Assembly: GCA_046349255.1 (NCBI GenBank)
Contig: JAXMCR010000002.1
Coordinates: 372,001 to 436,000 of the forward strand
DNA length: 64,000 nucleotides
Source of the DNA: DAIODI01 sp046349255
GTDB taxonomy: Bacteria > Pseudomonadota > Alphaproteobacteria > Rhizobiales > Aestuariivirgaceae
Reading direction: 5' to 3'
The position numbers were made by a program, and so were the translations under genes. Within the stretch, counting starts at the first letter, position 1; every line of letters begins with the position of its first letter. A model generated the notes under the pieces. That model saw only the letters and a program-made list of their open reading frames with translations, was not told the DNA's origin and ran no database searches. Below are positions 52,678 through 60,956 of the stretch, piece by piece.

Positions 52678-53673
52678 TCAGCCCGTGGCGGCTTCGCGCG
52701 CATCCGGTACGGGAACACCGCGCTCGCGGTAGGGCGTGCGGCCGTAGTGCGCCCGGTAGCACTTCGAGAAGTGCGAGGGCGAGGAGAACCCGCAGGCCAG
52801 CGCGACGTTGATCACCGACATGTCGGTCTGGAGCAGAAGCGAGCGCGCCTTCTTCAGGCGTAGCTCCAGGTAGTACCGCTTGGGCGAGCGATCGAGGTAG
52901 CGCCGGAACAGGCGCTCGAGCTGCCGCGTGGAGAGGCCCGCCTGCTTGGCGAGCAGGCTCGGCGACAGCGGCTCCTCGAGGTTGCCCTCCATCTGCTCGA
53001 TGATGCCGACGAGCTTCGGGTGCCGCGCGCCGATGCGCGCCGGCAGCGACATGCGCTGGTGCTCGCTGTGATGACGGATCGGCGAATGCAGCACGAGCTC
53101 GGCAACCGCCGAGGCAAGGTCGGCCCCGTGCTGGCTCGCGATCATGGCGAGCATCATGTCGAGCGCGGACGTTCCGCCGGCGGAGGTGAACCGGTCGCGG
53201 TCGATCTCGAACAGCCCGCCGGTCGCCTCGATCTCCGGAAACGCCTCGACGAACCCGGGCAGGTTCTCCCAATGGATCGTGCACTGATAGCCATCGAGCG
53301 CGCCGGCTTCGGCGAGGATGTGCGCGCCGGTGCACACGGCGCCGAGGTGCTGGCCCTTGCGGCCCGCGCGGCGCAGCCAGTTGAGCAGCCGCTTGTCGAC
53401 GTGGTGCTGCACGTTGAGCCCTGCGCAGACGATGACGTAGGCGTCGGCCGGGATCGCCTCGAGGTCGCCGTCGGCCATGGTGAGGAAGCCGTTCGAGGCG
53501 CGCACGGGCTCGCCGTCGACGGTGTGGATCGTCCAGCGGTAGAGGTCCTTCTCGGCGTGGCGGTTGGCGAGCCGCAGCGGTTCGATCGCCGAGGTCACCG
53601 GCATCATCGTGAATTCCGGCACGAGGATCAGCGCCACGTGCTGGGGCAGCGATTTTGGCTTGTCGCCGAACAT
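52678..53673 (-). CDS. GlxA/GbdR-type AraC-family transcriptional regulator
   Basis: The protein has 331 aa from the ATG at 53673 (AAGGA 8 nt upstream); longer frames to 53733 exist. The N-terminal DJ-1/PfpI-like domain (~15-190: HVALILVPEFTMM, VIVCAGLN, GAVCTGAHILAEAGALDG) is followed by an AraC helix-turn-helix (~225-320: QAGLSTRQLERLFRRYLDRSP and ACGFSSPSHFSKCYRAHYGRTP). In bacteria this domain order is found in GbdR-like regulators of betaine, dimethylglycine and sarcosine catabolism. It is divergent from an MTHFR-type gene, so C1 metabolism is a likely target. The sarcosine oxidase operon is 30 kb away. Confidence 0.88.
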   Translation of the reverse strand: MFGDKPKSLPQHVALILVPEFTMMPVTSAIEPLRLANRHAEKDLYRWTIHTVDGEPVRASNGFLTMADGDLEAIPADAYVIVCAGLNVQHHVDKRLLNWLRRAGRKGQHLGAVCTGAHILAEAGALDGYQCTIHWENLPGFVEAFPEIEATGGLFEIDRDRFTSAGGTSALDMMLAMIASQHGADLASAVAELVLHSPIRHHSEHQRMSLPARIGARHPKLVGIIEQMEGNLEEPLSPSLLAKQAGLSTRQLERLFRRYLDRSPKRYYLELRLKKARSLLLQTDMSVINVALACGFSSPSHFSKCYRAHYGRTPYRERGVPVPDAREAATG

Positions 53674-53690
53674 CGGACGTCCTTGCCCGG

Positions 53691-53733
53691 ATGAAATGGA
53701 GAGGCGCGCCATGCGCCATCTGCGACATTTCAT
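53691..53733. promoter_or_regulatory. 8-bp inverted repeat in the divergent GlxA/MTHFR gap
   Basis: ATGAAATG at 53691-53698 and CATTTCAT at 53726-53733 form a perfect inverted repeat with 27 nt between; the right arm abuts the ATG at 53734. A direct repeat GCGCCAT lies inside the spacer. The arrangement suits a dimeric regulator controlling both genes. Confidence 0.45.
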
Positions 53734-54741
53734 ATGGAGGAAACGTCATCGGTACACAAGCGGCGTCGCAAACGGACTGCCGATGCCGGTTTTCTCCGCG
53801 CCGATCCTGAGCGCTGGTGCGAGAAGACCGTCGACCCTATTCTCGCGCCGATGGTTCAGCCGATGCTCATGAAGTCCGCCGCAGCCGAAGATGCCGCCGT
53901 CGTCTCCGCGTTCCTCAACCGGATGTCGATCGAGATCACCGCGAAGCAGGCGGAAAAGCTGCCGCTGATCGCCGCCAAGGTGCCGAAGCACGCACACGTC
54001 TACGTGGCGCTGATCGACCCCGCCGACCTGCCGGGCCAGATCGAGGCGGTGGCGCAGATCCGCTCGATCGGGCTCGAACCCGTGCCACACATCCCCGCCC
54101 GCTTCGTGCGCGACCGCGACGATCTGGCCCAGCGGCTCGAGGCGTTCGCCAAGCGCGGCAAGATCACACGCGCCCTCGTCCTGGGCGGCGGCGCGCCGCA
54201 GCCGGTCGGCCGCTACGACGCGGCGATCCAGCTTCTCGAGACGGGGCTGTTCCAGGCAAACGGCATCAATGCCGTCGGCATCGCCGGCCACCCGGAGGGC
54301 AACCCCGACATCACCAAGGTGCACGGCGAGGCGGCGCTGCTTGCGGCACTCAAGACGAAGCAGGCCTACATCAGCGAGCACGGCCTCGACGGCTGGATCG
54401 CGACGCAGTTCCTGTTCGAGGCCGATCCCGTGGCGCAGTGGGCGGCGGGTCTTCGCCGCGAGGGCATCACGCTGCCGATCTCGGTCGGCATCCCCGGCCC
54501 TGCCACGATCAAGACGCTGGTGAAGTATGCGGCCATGTGCGGCGTCGGCAACTCGGCGCGCTTCATCCGCAAGCAGGCGATGAACGTGACGAAGCTCCTG
54601 TCGGTGAACACACCGGACGACTTCATCGCGGGATTGGCGAAGCTCCATGCGACGCGGCCCGACCTCGGCATCGACCGGCCGCACATGTATCCCTTCGGCG
54701 GCTTCGACAAGCTGTTCGACTGGCTGACGCCGAAGATGTGA
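53734..54741 (+). CDS. Methylenetetrahydrofolate reductase-family protein
   Basis: The protein has 335 aa. TIM-barrel MTHFR motifs are present: VPHIPARFV, the GHPEGNP folate motif near residue 189 and TQFLFEADPVAQW. The N-terminal ~45 residues (KRRRKRTADAGFL) are basic and absent in E. coli MetF. The ATG at 53734 abuts an inverted repeat and has no upstream Shine-Dalgarno sequence; GGAGGA lies just after it, so a later start is possible. It probably reduces, or feeds electrons from, one-carbon folate; in this order such genes often accompany betaine or sarcosine catabolism. Confidence 0.85.
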   Translation: MEETSSVHKRRRKRTADAGFLRADPERWCEKTVDPILAPMVQPMLMKSAAAEDAAVVSAFLNRMSIEITAKQAEKLPLIAAKVPKHAHVYVALIDPADLPGQIEAVAQIRSIGLEPVPHIPARFVRDRDDLAQRLEAFAKRGKITRALVLGGGAPQPVGRYDAAIQLLETGLFQANGINAVGIAGHPEGNPDITKVHGEAALLAALKTKQAYISEHGLDGWIATQFLFEADPVAQWAAGLRREGITLPISVGIPGPATIKTLVKYAAMCGVGNSARFIRKQAMNVTKLLSVNTPDDFIAGLAKLHATRPDLGIDRPHMYPFGGFDKLFDWLTPKM

Positions 54742-54827
54742 GGCGGCAACGCCTTGCGGGCCGGCGCGGCTTATGGCTAGTGTCGCGGCCCCGTTCGATA
54801 GCGACCTGACCTTAGGAGATACGACCG

Positions 54828-55427
54828 ATGGCCTTCTCCCTTCCCCCCCTGCCCTACGCGTACGACGCGCTCCAGCCCTACATGTCGAAGGAGACGCTCG
54901 AGTACCATCACGACAAGCATCACATGGCTTACGTGACCAACGGCAACAACCTGCTCAAGGATTCGGGCCTCGAGGGCAAGAGCCTGACGAAGATCGTCAA
55001 GGCCTCGTACGGGAAGAACCCCGGCCTCTTCAACAACGCCGGCCAGCACTACAACCACATCCACTTCTGGAACTGGATGAAGCCGAACGGCGGCGGCAAG
55101 AAGATCCCCGGCAAGCTCCAGAAGATGATCGACTCCGACCTCGGCGGCTACGACAAGGCGCGCGCCGACTTCATCCAGGCCGGCGTGACGCAGTTCGGCT
55201 CGGGTTGGGCGTGGATCGCGGTGAAGGACGGCAAGCTCGTCATCACGAAGACGCCGAACGGCGAGAACCCGCTGGTGCACGGCGGCTCGCCGGTGCTCGG
55301 CGTCGACGTGTGGGAGCACTCCTACTACATCGACTACCGGAACCTCCGCCCGAAGTACCTCGAAGCCTGGTTCGACAGCCTCGTGAACTGGGAATACGCC
55401 GAGCAGATGCTCGCCGAAGCCGTCTGA
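54828..55427 (+). CDS. sodB: Superoxide dismutase, Fe type
   Basis: The protein has 199 aa. Metal ligands include H27 (in EYHHDKHHMAY) and H77 (in GQHYNHIHFWNWM), and the Asp and His in DVWEHSYYIDYRN. The Gln four residues before H77 matches iron SODs. It dismutates superoxide in the cytosol. TTAGGAGAT lies just before the ATG, and a strong terminator follows. Confidence 0.96.
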   Translation: MAFSLPPLPYAYDALQPYMSKETLEYHHDKHHMAYVTNGNNLLKDSGLEGKSLTKIVKASYGKNPGLFNNAGQHYNHIHFWNWMKPNGGGKKIPGKLQKMIDSDLGGYDKARADFIQAGVTQFGSGWAWIAVKDGKLVITKTPNGENPLVHGGSPVLGVDVWEHSYYIDYRNLRPKYLEAWFDSLVNWEYAEQMLAEAV

Positions 55428-55458
55428 TGTTCTGACGAAACCTGTTCGACATGCATGA

Positions 55459-55493
55459 CAAGGCGGCGCTAAAGCCGCCTTGTTTTTGTTTTT
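55459..55493 (+). terminator. Rho-independent terminator after sodB
   Basis: CAAGGCGGC pairs with GCCGCCTTG around a 6-nt loop, followed by TTTTTGTTTTT. It is the clearest terminator in the window. Its T-tract runs directly into the dyad in front of the ribB-type gene. Confidence 0.9.
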
Positions 55494-55507
55494 AGCATCC
55501 CTAAAAT
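55480..55507 (+). promoter_or_regulatory. Promoter and dyad of the HTH-ribB gene
   Basis: A -35-like TTGTTT (55480-55485), a 16-nt spacer and a -10-like TAAAAT (55502-55507) place the predicted transcript start about 7 nt later, at or next to the ATG at 55514. The dyad TTTTAG-CATCC-CTAAAA (arms 55490-55495 and 55501-55506) sits on the -10. No Shine-Dalgarno sequence can fit in the remaining gap. Confidence 0.5.
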
Positions 55508-55513
55508 CCGGCC

Positions 55514-56830
55514 ATGACCCTCGAGGAGTGGCTAAAACTCACCGGTACGAAGAAGTCCGAGCTTGCCCGGAGGCTGGCGATCAGCCCGGGGCGGGTGACG
55601 CAGCTTCTGTCGGGTGCGCGGCCGTCCCTCGACCTCGCCCTGAAGATCCGGCAAGCCACCGAGAACCTGGTGCGGCCGGAAGATTTCCCGAAAGGACGCG
55701 ACCCCATGATGGACAAGGCCGTGAGCGAGCCCGCGGAGAAGCTCGACAGCGTCGAATCGGCGGTGGCCGCCATCAAGCGCGGCGAGATGATCGTGGTGGT
55801 TGACGACGCCGACCGCGAGAACGAGGGCGACCTGATCGCCGCCGCCTCGCGCATCACGCCGGAGCAGATGGCGCTGATGGTGCGCCACACCTCCGGCATC
55901 GTCTGCGCGCCGATGACCGGCGAGACGGCGCGGCGGCTGAAGCTCGACCCGATGGTCGCGGCGAACGACGCCCCGCTCGGCACCGCCTTCACCGTCTCGA
56001 TCGACTACCGCGAGGGCCTCACCACGGGGATCTCGGCGAAGGAGCGTTGCGCCACCGTGCACGCGCTCGCCAACGCGAACGTGCAGGCGAACGACTTCGT
56101 GCGCCCCGGCCACGTGTTCCCGCTGATTGCGCGCGACGGCGGCGTGCTGGTGCGCTCCGGCCACACGGAAGCCGCCGTCGACCTCTGCCGCATCGCGGGC
56201 GAACCGCCGGTCGGCGTGATCTGCGAGCTCGTCAACGACGACGGCACCGTGAAGCGCGGGGCGCAGGTACTCGCGTTCGCGCGCGAACACGGGCTGAAAA
56301 TCATCTCGGTCGCCGACCTCATCGCCTATCGGCAGGCGCGCGAGCGGCTCGTCGAGCGGGCCGATACGTTCAGGGTGGAGACGCCCGCAGGGCCCGCCGA
56401 AGGCATCGCATTCGCAACGCCCTTCGATCCCGTCCAGCACCTGGCGCTGGTGTTCGGCGACATCGGCGAAGGCGTCGACGTGCCGGTGCGGCTCCACCGC
56501 GAAAACCTCGTCGACGACGTCTTTGGCGCCGGCAATTCGCTGAAGGCCGCGTACGCCTGCTTCAAGCGGGAGGGCCGCGGCGTGCTCGTCTACCTGCGGG
56601 AAGGAACCGCCGGTGTCGTCGCGACGCCGATGGGCGACAAGACGGACCGCGAGACCACCGGCTCGGCGAAGTCGCGCGAGCAGATCTGGCGCGACGTCGG
56701 CGTCGGCGCGCAGATCCTGAAGGACCTCGGCGTGCGTTCGATCCGGCTGCTCGCCTCGCGCAACCGGCGCTACGTGGGCCTCTCCGGCTTCGGGATCGAG
56801 ATTTCCGGCACCGACCTGATCGACGCCTGA
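55514..56830 (+). CDS. ribB: 3,4-dihydroxy-2-butanone-4-phosphate synthase with N-terminal Cro-like helix-turn-helix and degenerate GCHII domain
   Basis: The protein has 438 aa. Residues 1-60 form a YdaS/Cro-like HTH (TGTKKSELARRLAISPGRVT, then SLDLALKIRQATE). The DHBP synthase domain (~73-270) carries the catalytic VVDDADRENEGDL, SGIVCAPM and TTGISAKER. A GTP-cyclohydrolase-II-like C-terminus (~285-438) reads RLHRENLVDDVFG in place of the zinc-cysteine motif, so it is probably inactive. The enzyme makes the four-carbon precursor of riboflavin. The HTH is in frame and no stop separates it; ATG at 55708 (AAAGGA 11 nt upstream) could start a version without it. Confidence 0.88.
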   Translation: MTLEEWLKLTGTKKSELARRLAISPGRVTQLLSGARPSLDLALKIRQATENLVRPEDFPKGRDPMMDKAVSEPAEKLDSVESAVAAIKRGEMIVVVDDADRENEGDLIAAASRITPEQMALMVRHTSGIVCAPMTGETARRLKLDPMVAANDAPLGTAFTVSIDYREGLTTGISAKERCATVHALANANVQANDFVRPGHVFPLIARDGGVLVRSGHTEAAVDLCRIAGEPPVGVICELVNDDGTVKRGAQVLAFAREHGLKIISVADLIAYRQARERLVERADTFRVETPAGPAEGIAFATPFDPVQHLALVFGDIGEGVDVPVRLHRENLVDDVFGAGNSLKAAYACFKREGRGVLVYLREGTAGVVATPMGDKTDRETTGSAKSREQIWRDVGVGAQILKDLGVRSIRLLASRNRRYVGLSGFGIEISGTDLIDA

Positions 56831-56871
56831 GGCTTGCCGGGGCGGGGGCGAGCGTGCACTCTCCGTGCCGC

Positions 56872-57390
56872 ATGCCGCCCGACCGTTCCCGCACCCTTGA
56901 GCGCAAGCGCCGGAAAGCCCGCCCGACGACTCCGGAGCCGAAAGTAATGGGCTGGCGCGAGATGGTGACGCTGCCCGAGCTCGGCATCGGCCCGCTCAGC
57001 GCGAAGGCCGACACGGGCGCCCTCTCCGCGGCGCTCCATGCCGAAAACGTGACGATCGTGTCCCGCAGCGGCGCGCGCTACGTTGCCTTCGACGCCTACG
57101 TCGACGAAGACCGTGCGCATGCGCGGCGCTGCGAGCTCCCGGTGCACGGCGTCAAGCGCGTGCGATCGTCCAGCGGCAAGGTCGAGGAACGCTGGACCGT
57201 CGAGACCGACGTGGAACTCGCGGGCGAGCGCTGGAAAGTGCTCCTGACACTGACGGACCGCGCCGACATGGTGGCGCCGCTGCTTCTCGGCCGCGCGACG
57301 CTGCGCGGCCGATACCTTGTCCATCCGGGCAAGAGCTATCTCCTCACCACCGACACGGGCCGCGCAGCATCCGCCGGGGAACGCACATGA
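56872..57390 (+). CDS. RimB-like retropepsin-type protease (ATP-dependent zinc protease family)
   Basis: The protein has 172 aa. The aspartic-protease-like motif KADTGALSAALHAEN and LGRATLRGRYLVHPGKSYLL match the PF05618 family found with RimK. The start is uncertain: ATG 56872, GTG 56854 or ATG 56947; the ~25-residue basic N-terminus (RSRTLERKRRKAR) is included here. It overlaps rimK by 4 nt. In RimABK systems the protease trims the polyglutamate tail added by RimK. Confidence 0.82.
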   Translation: MPPDRSRTLERKRRKARPTTPEPKVMGWREMVTLPELGIGPLSAKADTGALSAALHAENVTIVSRSGARYVAFDAYVDEDRAHARRCELPVHGVKRVRSSSGKVEERWTVETDVELAGERWKVLLTLTDRADMVAPLLLGRATLRGRYLVHPGKSYLLTTDTGRAASAGERT

Positions 57391-58292
57391 AGATCGCGCT
57401 GATGACGCGCAACGCAAAGCTCTACTCTCACCTGCGGCTGATCGAGGCCGGAAAGGACAAGGGCCACGAGATCGTGCCCGTCGACTACCTGCGCTGCTAC
57501 ATGAACATCACCGCGCGCCGCTCGGAGCTGTGGCTGCGCGGACAGCGGCTCGAAGGGTTCTCGGCCGTCATCCCGCGCATTGCCGCCTCGCGCACGTACT
57601 ACGGGCTCGCGGTGCTCCGGCAGTTCGAGATGATGGGGGTGTGGCCGCTGAACGAATCGGTGGCGATCGGCCGCTCCCGCGACAAGCTGCGCTCGCTCCA
57701 GCTACTGGCCCGCGACGGCGTCGACCTGCCCGTCACCGCCTTCGCGCACCACACGAACCGCATCGACGACGTGATGGAGATGGTCGGCGGCGCGCCCGCC
57801 GTCATCAAGCTGCTCGAGGGCACGCAGGGAATCGGCGTGATCCTCGCCGAGACGAGGAACTCCGCGAAGTCGGTGATCGAGGCGTTCCGCGGGCTCTCCA
57901 CCAACATCCTCGTGCAGCAGTACATCGCGGAAGCCAAGGGCGCCGACATCCGCTGCCTGGTCGTCGGCGGCGAAGTGGTCGCGAGCATGGAGCGGCAGGG
58001 GCCGAAGGGCGAGTTCCGCTCGAACCTGCATCGCGGCGGCTCGGCCAAGGCGGTGAAGATCTCCCCGGCCGAACGGCGTACCGCGCTCAAGGCGGCGAAG
58101 TCCATGGGCCTCAACGTCTGCGGCGTCGACCTGCTGCGCGCCAAGAACGGACCCGTGGTGATGGAGGTGAACTCCTCGCCAGGCCTCGAAGGCATCGAGG
58201 ACGCAACCGGCGTCGACATCGCAAGCAAGATCATCGCGTTCATCGAGGCGAACCAAAAGCCGGGCGACACGCGCACGCGGGGGCGGGGCTAG
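57387..58292 (+). CDS. rimK: RimK-family ATP-grasp ligase
   Basis: The protein has 301 aa, the length of E. coli RimK. ATP-grasp signatures: GGAPAVIKLLEGTQGIGVILAET, VQQYIAEAKGADIRCLVVGGEVVASMERQ, and the Mg/ATP NSSPGLEGIE. It adds glutamates to the C-terminus of ribosomal protein S6 or to other peptides. It is flanked by a RimB-like protease and an aspartoacylase-family gene, an arrangement I recall in many proteobacteria. Confidence 0.92.
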   Translation: MKIALMTRNAKLYSHLRLIEAGKDKGHEIVPVDYLRCYMNITARRSELWLRGQRLEGFSAVIPRIAASRTYYGLAVLRQFEMMGVWPLNESVAIGRSRDKLRSLQLLARDGVDLPVTAFAHHTNRIDDVMEMVGGAPAVIKLLEGTQGIGVILAETRNSAKSVIEAFRGLSTNILVQQYIAEAKGADIRCLVVGGEVVASMERQGPKGEFRSNLHRGGSAKAVKISPAERRTALKAAKSMGLNVCGVDLLRAKNGPVVMEVNSSPGLEGIEDATGVDIASKIIAFIEANQKPGDTRTRGRG

Positions 58293-58294
58293 CG

Positions 58295-59344
58295 ATGCTG
58301 ACCCAGCCCCGCGACGCCTTCCCGATCGGCGATGAACTCGTCCGTCCCGGCGAGCGGCGCACCGTGCACCTGCCGGTGTCGATGCTCTCGAACCACACGC
58401 CGATGAACCTCGCGGTGCACGTGATCCACGGCGATCGGCCGGGGCCCGTGCTGTTCGTCTCGGCGGCCGTGCATGGCGACGAGCTGACCGGCGTCGAGAT
58501 CATCCGCAGGCTGCTCGTCAGCGGGAACCTGTCGCAGGTCGCGGGCACGCTGCTCGCGGTGCCGATCGTCAACGCGCTCGGCTTCCTCGGCCAGACCCGC
58601 TACATGCCGGACGGGCGCGATCTCAACCGCTCGTTCCCGGGCTCCGACCGCGGCTCGCTCGCGAGCATTCTCGCCGACCTTTTTCTGCGCGAGGTCGTGC
58701 TGAGGTCGCACTTCGGCATCGACCTGCATTCGGCCGGCGGCCACCGCACCAACCTGCCGCAGGTGCGCATCGCGCCGGAGCAGCCGGAACTGCTCGACCT
58801 GGCGGAAGCATTCGGCGCGCCGGTGATCCTCGTCTCGAAGCTGCGCGAGGGATCGCTCCGCCAGCATGCGCGCCTCAACGGCGTGAAGGTGCTGCTCTAC
58901 GAAGGCGGCGAGGCGCTGCGCATCGACGAGGTGTCGGTGCGCGCGGGCGTTCTCGGCGTGCTGCGGGTGATGAAGTCGATCGGCATGCTGCAAGCCCCGG
59001 CGATCCGCTTCAGCCGCGTGACGCCGGCGATCTCCTACTCCTCGACGTGGCTCAGGGCGCCCGAGGGCGGCATCCTGGTGACGCGGCCCTTGCGCGGTGA
59101 ACGCGTGCGGCGCGACGACGTGATCGCCGAAATCTCCGACCCGTTCGGCGAACGGCGCACGCCGGTCGTCGCGAGCGAGGACGGCATCGTGATCGGGCAC
59201 ACGAATCTTCCCGTCGTGAACCGCGGCGACGCGCTGTTCCACATCGCGCGCGTCAAGGACGTGGCGCAGTCGCAGGCCCGCGTCGGCCGCATCGGCAGCG
59301 AACTCGAGGCGGGCCAGCTCTTCGACGAGGACGAGATCGTCTAG
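58295..59344 (+). CDS. Succinylglutamate desuccinylase/aspartoacylase-family deacylase
   Basis: The protein has 349 aa, starting 2 nt after rimK. Zinc-peptidase residues: HGDELTG (His and Glu ligands) and IDLHSAGG (His); R-region GRDLNRSFPG. The C-terminal ~80 residues add a biotinyl-like beta barrel seen in this subfamily (APEGGILVTRPLRGERVRRDDVIAEISDPFG). It hydrolyses N-acyl aspartate or glutamate. Standing directly after RimK, it could act on the same glutamyl or N-acyl-glutamate product; the substrate is unknown. Confidence 0.88.
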   Translation: MLTQPRDAFPIGDELVRPGERRTVHLPVSMLSNHTPMNLAVHVIHGDRPGPVLFVSAAVHGDELTGVEIIRRLLVSGNLSQVAGTLLAVPIVNALGFLGQTRYMPDGRDLNRSFPGSDRGSLASILADLFLREVVLRSHFGIDLHSAGGHRTNLPQVRIAPEQPELLDLAEAFGAPVILVSKLREGSLRQHARLNGVKVLLYEGGEALRIDEVSVRAGVLGVLRVMKSIGMLQAPAIRFSRVTPAISYSSTWLRAPEGGILVTRPLRGERVRRDDVIAEISDPFGERRTPVVASEDGIVIGHTNLPVVNRGDALFHIARVKDVAQSQARVGRIGSELEAGQLFDEDEIV

Positions 59345-60831
59345 CGCCGTCCCGTGAGGCTGCCGAGGATGCCGCGCTGGAGCGCGTCGGCGATCGTGCG
59401 GGCGAGCGTGGTGCCGACCTGGCGGCCGACCGTCGAGGCGACGTTCTTCACGAAGCGATCGGTCGCGGTGTCGCGCGACGACGAGGAGCGGCGCGCTTCC
59501 TGCGCCGCCTGCTTGTCCTTGGCCGCCTGTTCCTTGGCGGTCGCGAGTTCCTCGGCCTTCTTCTGCAACAGTTCGTAGGCGGACTCGCGATCCTCGACCT
59601 CGTCGTACTGGCCGAACACCGGGCTCGCCGCGATCAGCTTCTTGCGCTCCTCCGGCGTGATCGGGCCGATGCGGCTCGAGGGCGGCCGGATCATCGTGCG
59701 CTCGACCATCGTCGGCACGCCCTTCTCGTCGAGCACCGACACGAGCGCCTCGCCCTTGGCGAGCTCGGTGATCGCCTTCTCGGTGTCGAACTTCGGGTTC
59801 GCCCGGAACGCGGTCGCCGCCGCCTTCACCGCCTTCTGGTCGCGCGGGGTATAGGCGCGCAGCGCATGCTGCACCTTGTTGCCGAGCTGCGAGAGCACGA
59901 TGTCGGGAATGTCGAGCGGGTTCTGCGTGCAGAAATAGACGCCGACGCCCTTCGAGCGGATGAGCTTCACCACCTGCTCGATCTTCTGCAGCAGCGCGGG
60001 CGGCGCATCGTTGAAGAGGAGGTGCGCCTCATCGAAGAAGAACACGAGCTTCGGCTTTTCCGGATCGCCCACCTCGGGAAGCTTCTGGAAAAGCTCCGAG
60101 AGAAGCCACAGGAGGAAGGTCGCGTAGAGCTGCGGCGACGACATAAGCTTGTCGGCGGCGAGCACGTTCACGTAGCCCCGGCCGTCGCGCGTCGTTCGCA
60201 TCATGTCGGCGATGTCGAGTGCGGGCTCGCCGAAGAAATGCTCCGCGCCCTGCTGCTCGAGCACCATGAGGCGGCGCTGGATCGCACCGATCGTCGTCGA
60301 GGTGACGCTGCCGTAGGTGGTGGTGAACTCGCGGCCGCGGCCGGCGAGGTCGGTGAGGAGCGCACGCAGGTCCTTGAGGTCGAGGAGCAGGAGTCCCTCC
60401 TCGTCGGCGATCTTGAAGGCGATGTTGAGCGCGCCCTCCTGCGCCTCCGAAAGGCCGAGCAGCCGGGAGAGCAGCAGCGGACCCATCTCCGAGATGGTGG
60501 TGCGCACGGGATGGCCCTGCTCGCCGAAGAGGTCCCAGAAGATGGTGGGCGTCGCCTCAAAACCGTAGTCGGTGAACCCGACGTCCTTCGCCCGCTTCAC
60601 CAGCGCGTCGTTCGGCTGGCCTTCCATCGAGATGCCGGCGAAGTCGCCCTTCACGTCGGCGACGAACACCGGAACGCCCTTCGCCGAAAGCCCCTCGGCA
60701 AGAATCTGTAGCGTGATGGTCTTGCCCGTGCCGGTTGCGCCGGTGACGAGGCCGTGCCGGTTCGCAACCGAAAGGAACAGCACTTCCGGCTTCTTTCCGG
60801 CGGCGCCGATGAAAACGGTGTTGTCGGACAT
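59341..60831 (-). CDS. HerA/VirB4-like ATPase, DUF853 type
   Basis: The protein has 496 aa from the ATG at 60831; two further ATGs lie upstream. Walker A is GATGTGKT and Walker B LVFFFDEAHLLF. The C-terminal half has a Lys/Glu-rich helical region (YELLQKKAEELATAKEQAAKDKQ) and a GSLTGRR tail. DUF853 ATPases resemble HerA hexameric translocases, of unknown role. The stop overlaps the convergent deacylase stop by 4 nt. Confidence 0.9.
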   Translation of the reverse strand: MSDNTVFIGAAGKKPEVLFLSVANRHGLVTGATGTGKTITLQILAEGLSAKGVPVFVADVKGDFAGISMEGQPNDALVKRAKDVGFTDYGFEATPTIFWDLFGEQGHPVRTTISEMGPLLLSRLLGLSEAQEGALNIAFKIADEEGLLLLDLKDLRALLTDLAGRGREFTTTYGSVTSTTIGAIQRRLMVLEQQGAEHFFGEPALDIADMMRTTRDGRGYVNVLAADKLMSSPQLYATFLLWLLSELFQKLPEVGDPEKPKLVFFFDEAHLLFNDAPPALLQKIEQVVKLIRSKGVGVYFCTQNPLDIPDIVLSQLGNKVQHALRAYTPRDQKAVKAAATAFRANPKFDTEKAITELAKGEALVSVLDEKGVPTMVERTMIRPPSSRIGPITPEERKKLIAASPVFGQYDEVEDRESAYELLQKKAEELATAKEQAAKDKQAAQEARRSSSSRDTATDRFVKNVASTVGRQVGTTLARTIADALQRGILGSLTGRR

Positions 60832-60956
60832 CGAGCTTCGACCCATATCAGGAGCATTGGTGGAGCGCGGCAATCTGCTACAAACGGCGCTCTTTCGCAA
60901 ACGCAACCGGCCCTCGACCGGATGCCTCCTCCGACACTTTTCCGACAGGGACCTCG

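Noticed and set aside
53674..53733. SAM riboswitch before the MTHFR gene
   Set aside because: The divergent gap is 60 nt and holds only the inverted repeat.
55428..55513. Possible FMN (RFN) riboswitch before ribB
   Set aside because: The gap is only 86 nt, mostly terminator; no RFN-like conserved blocks are present.
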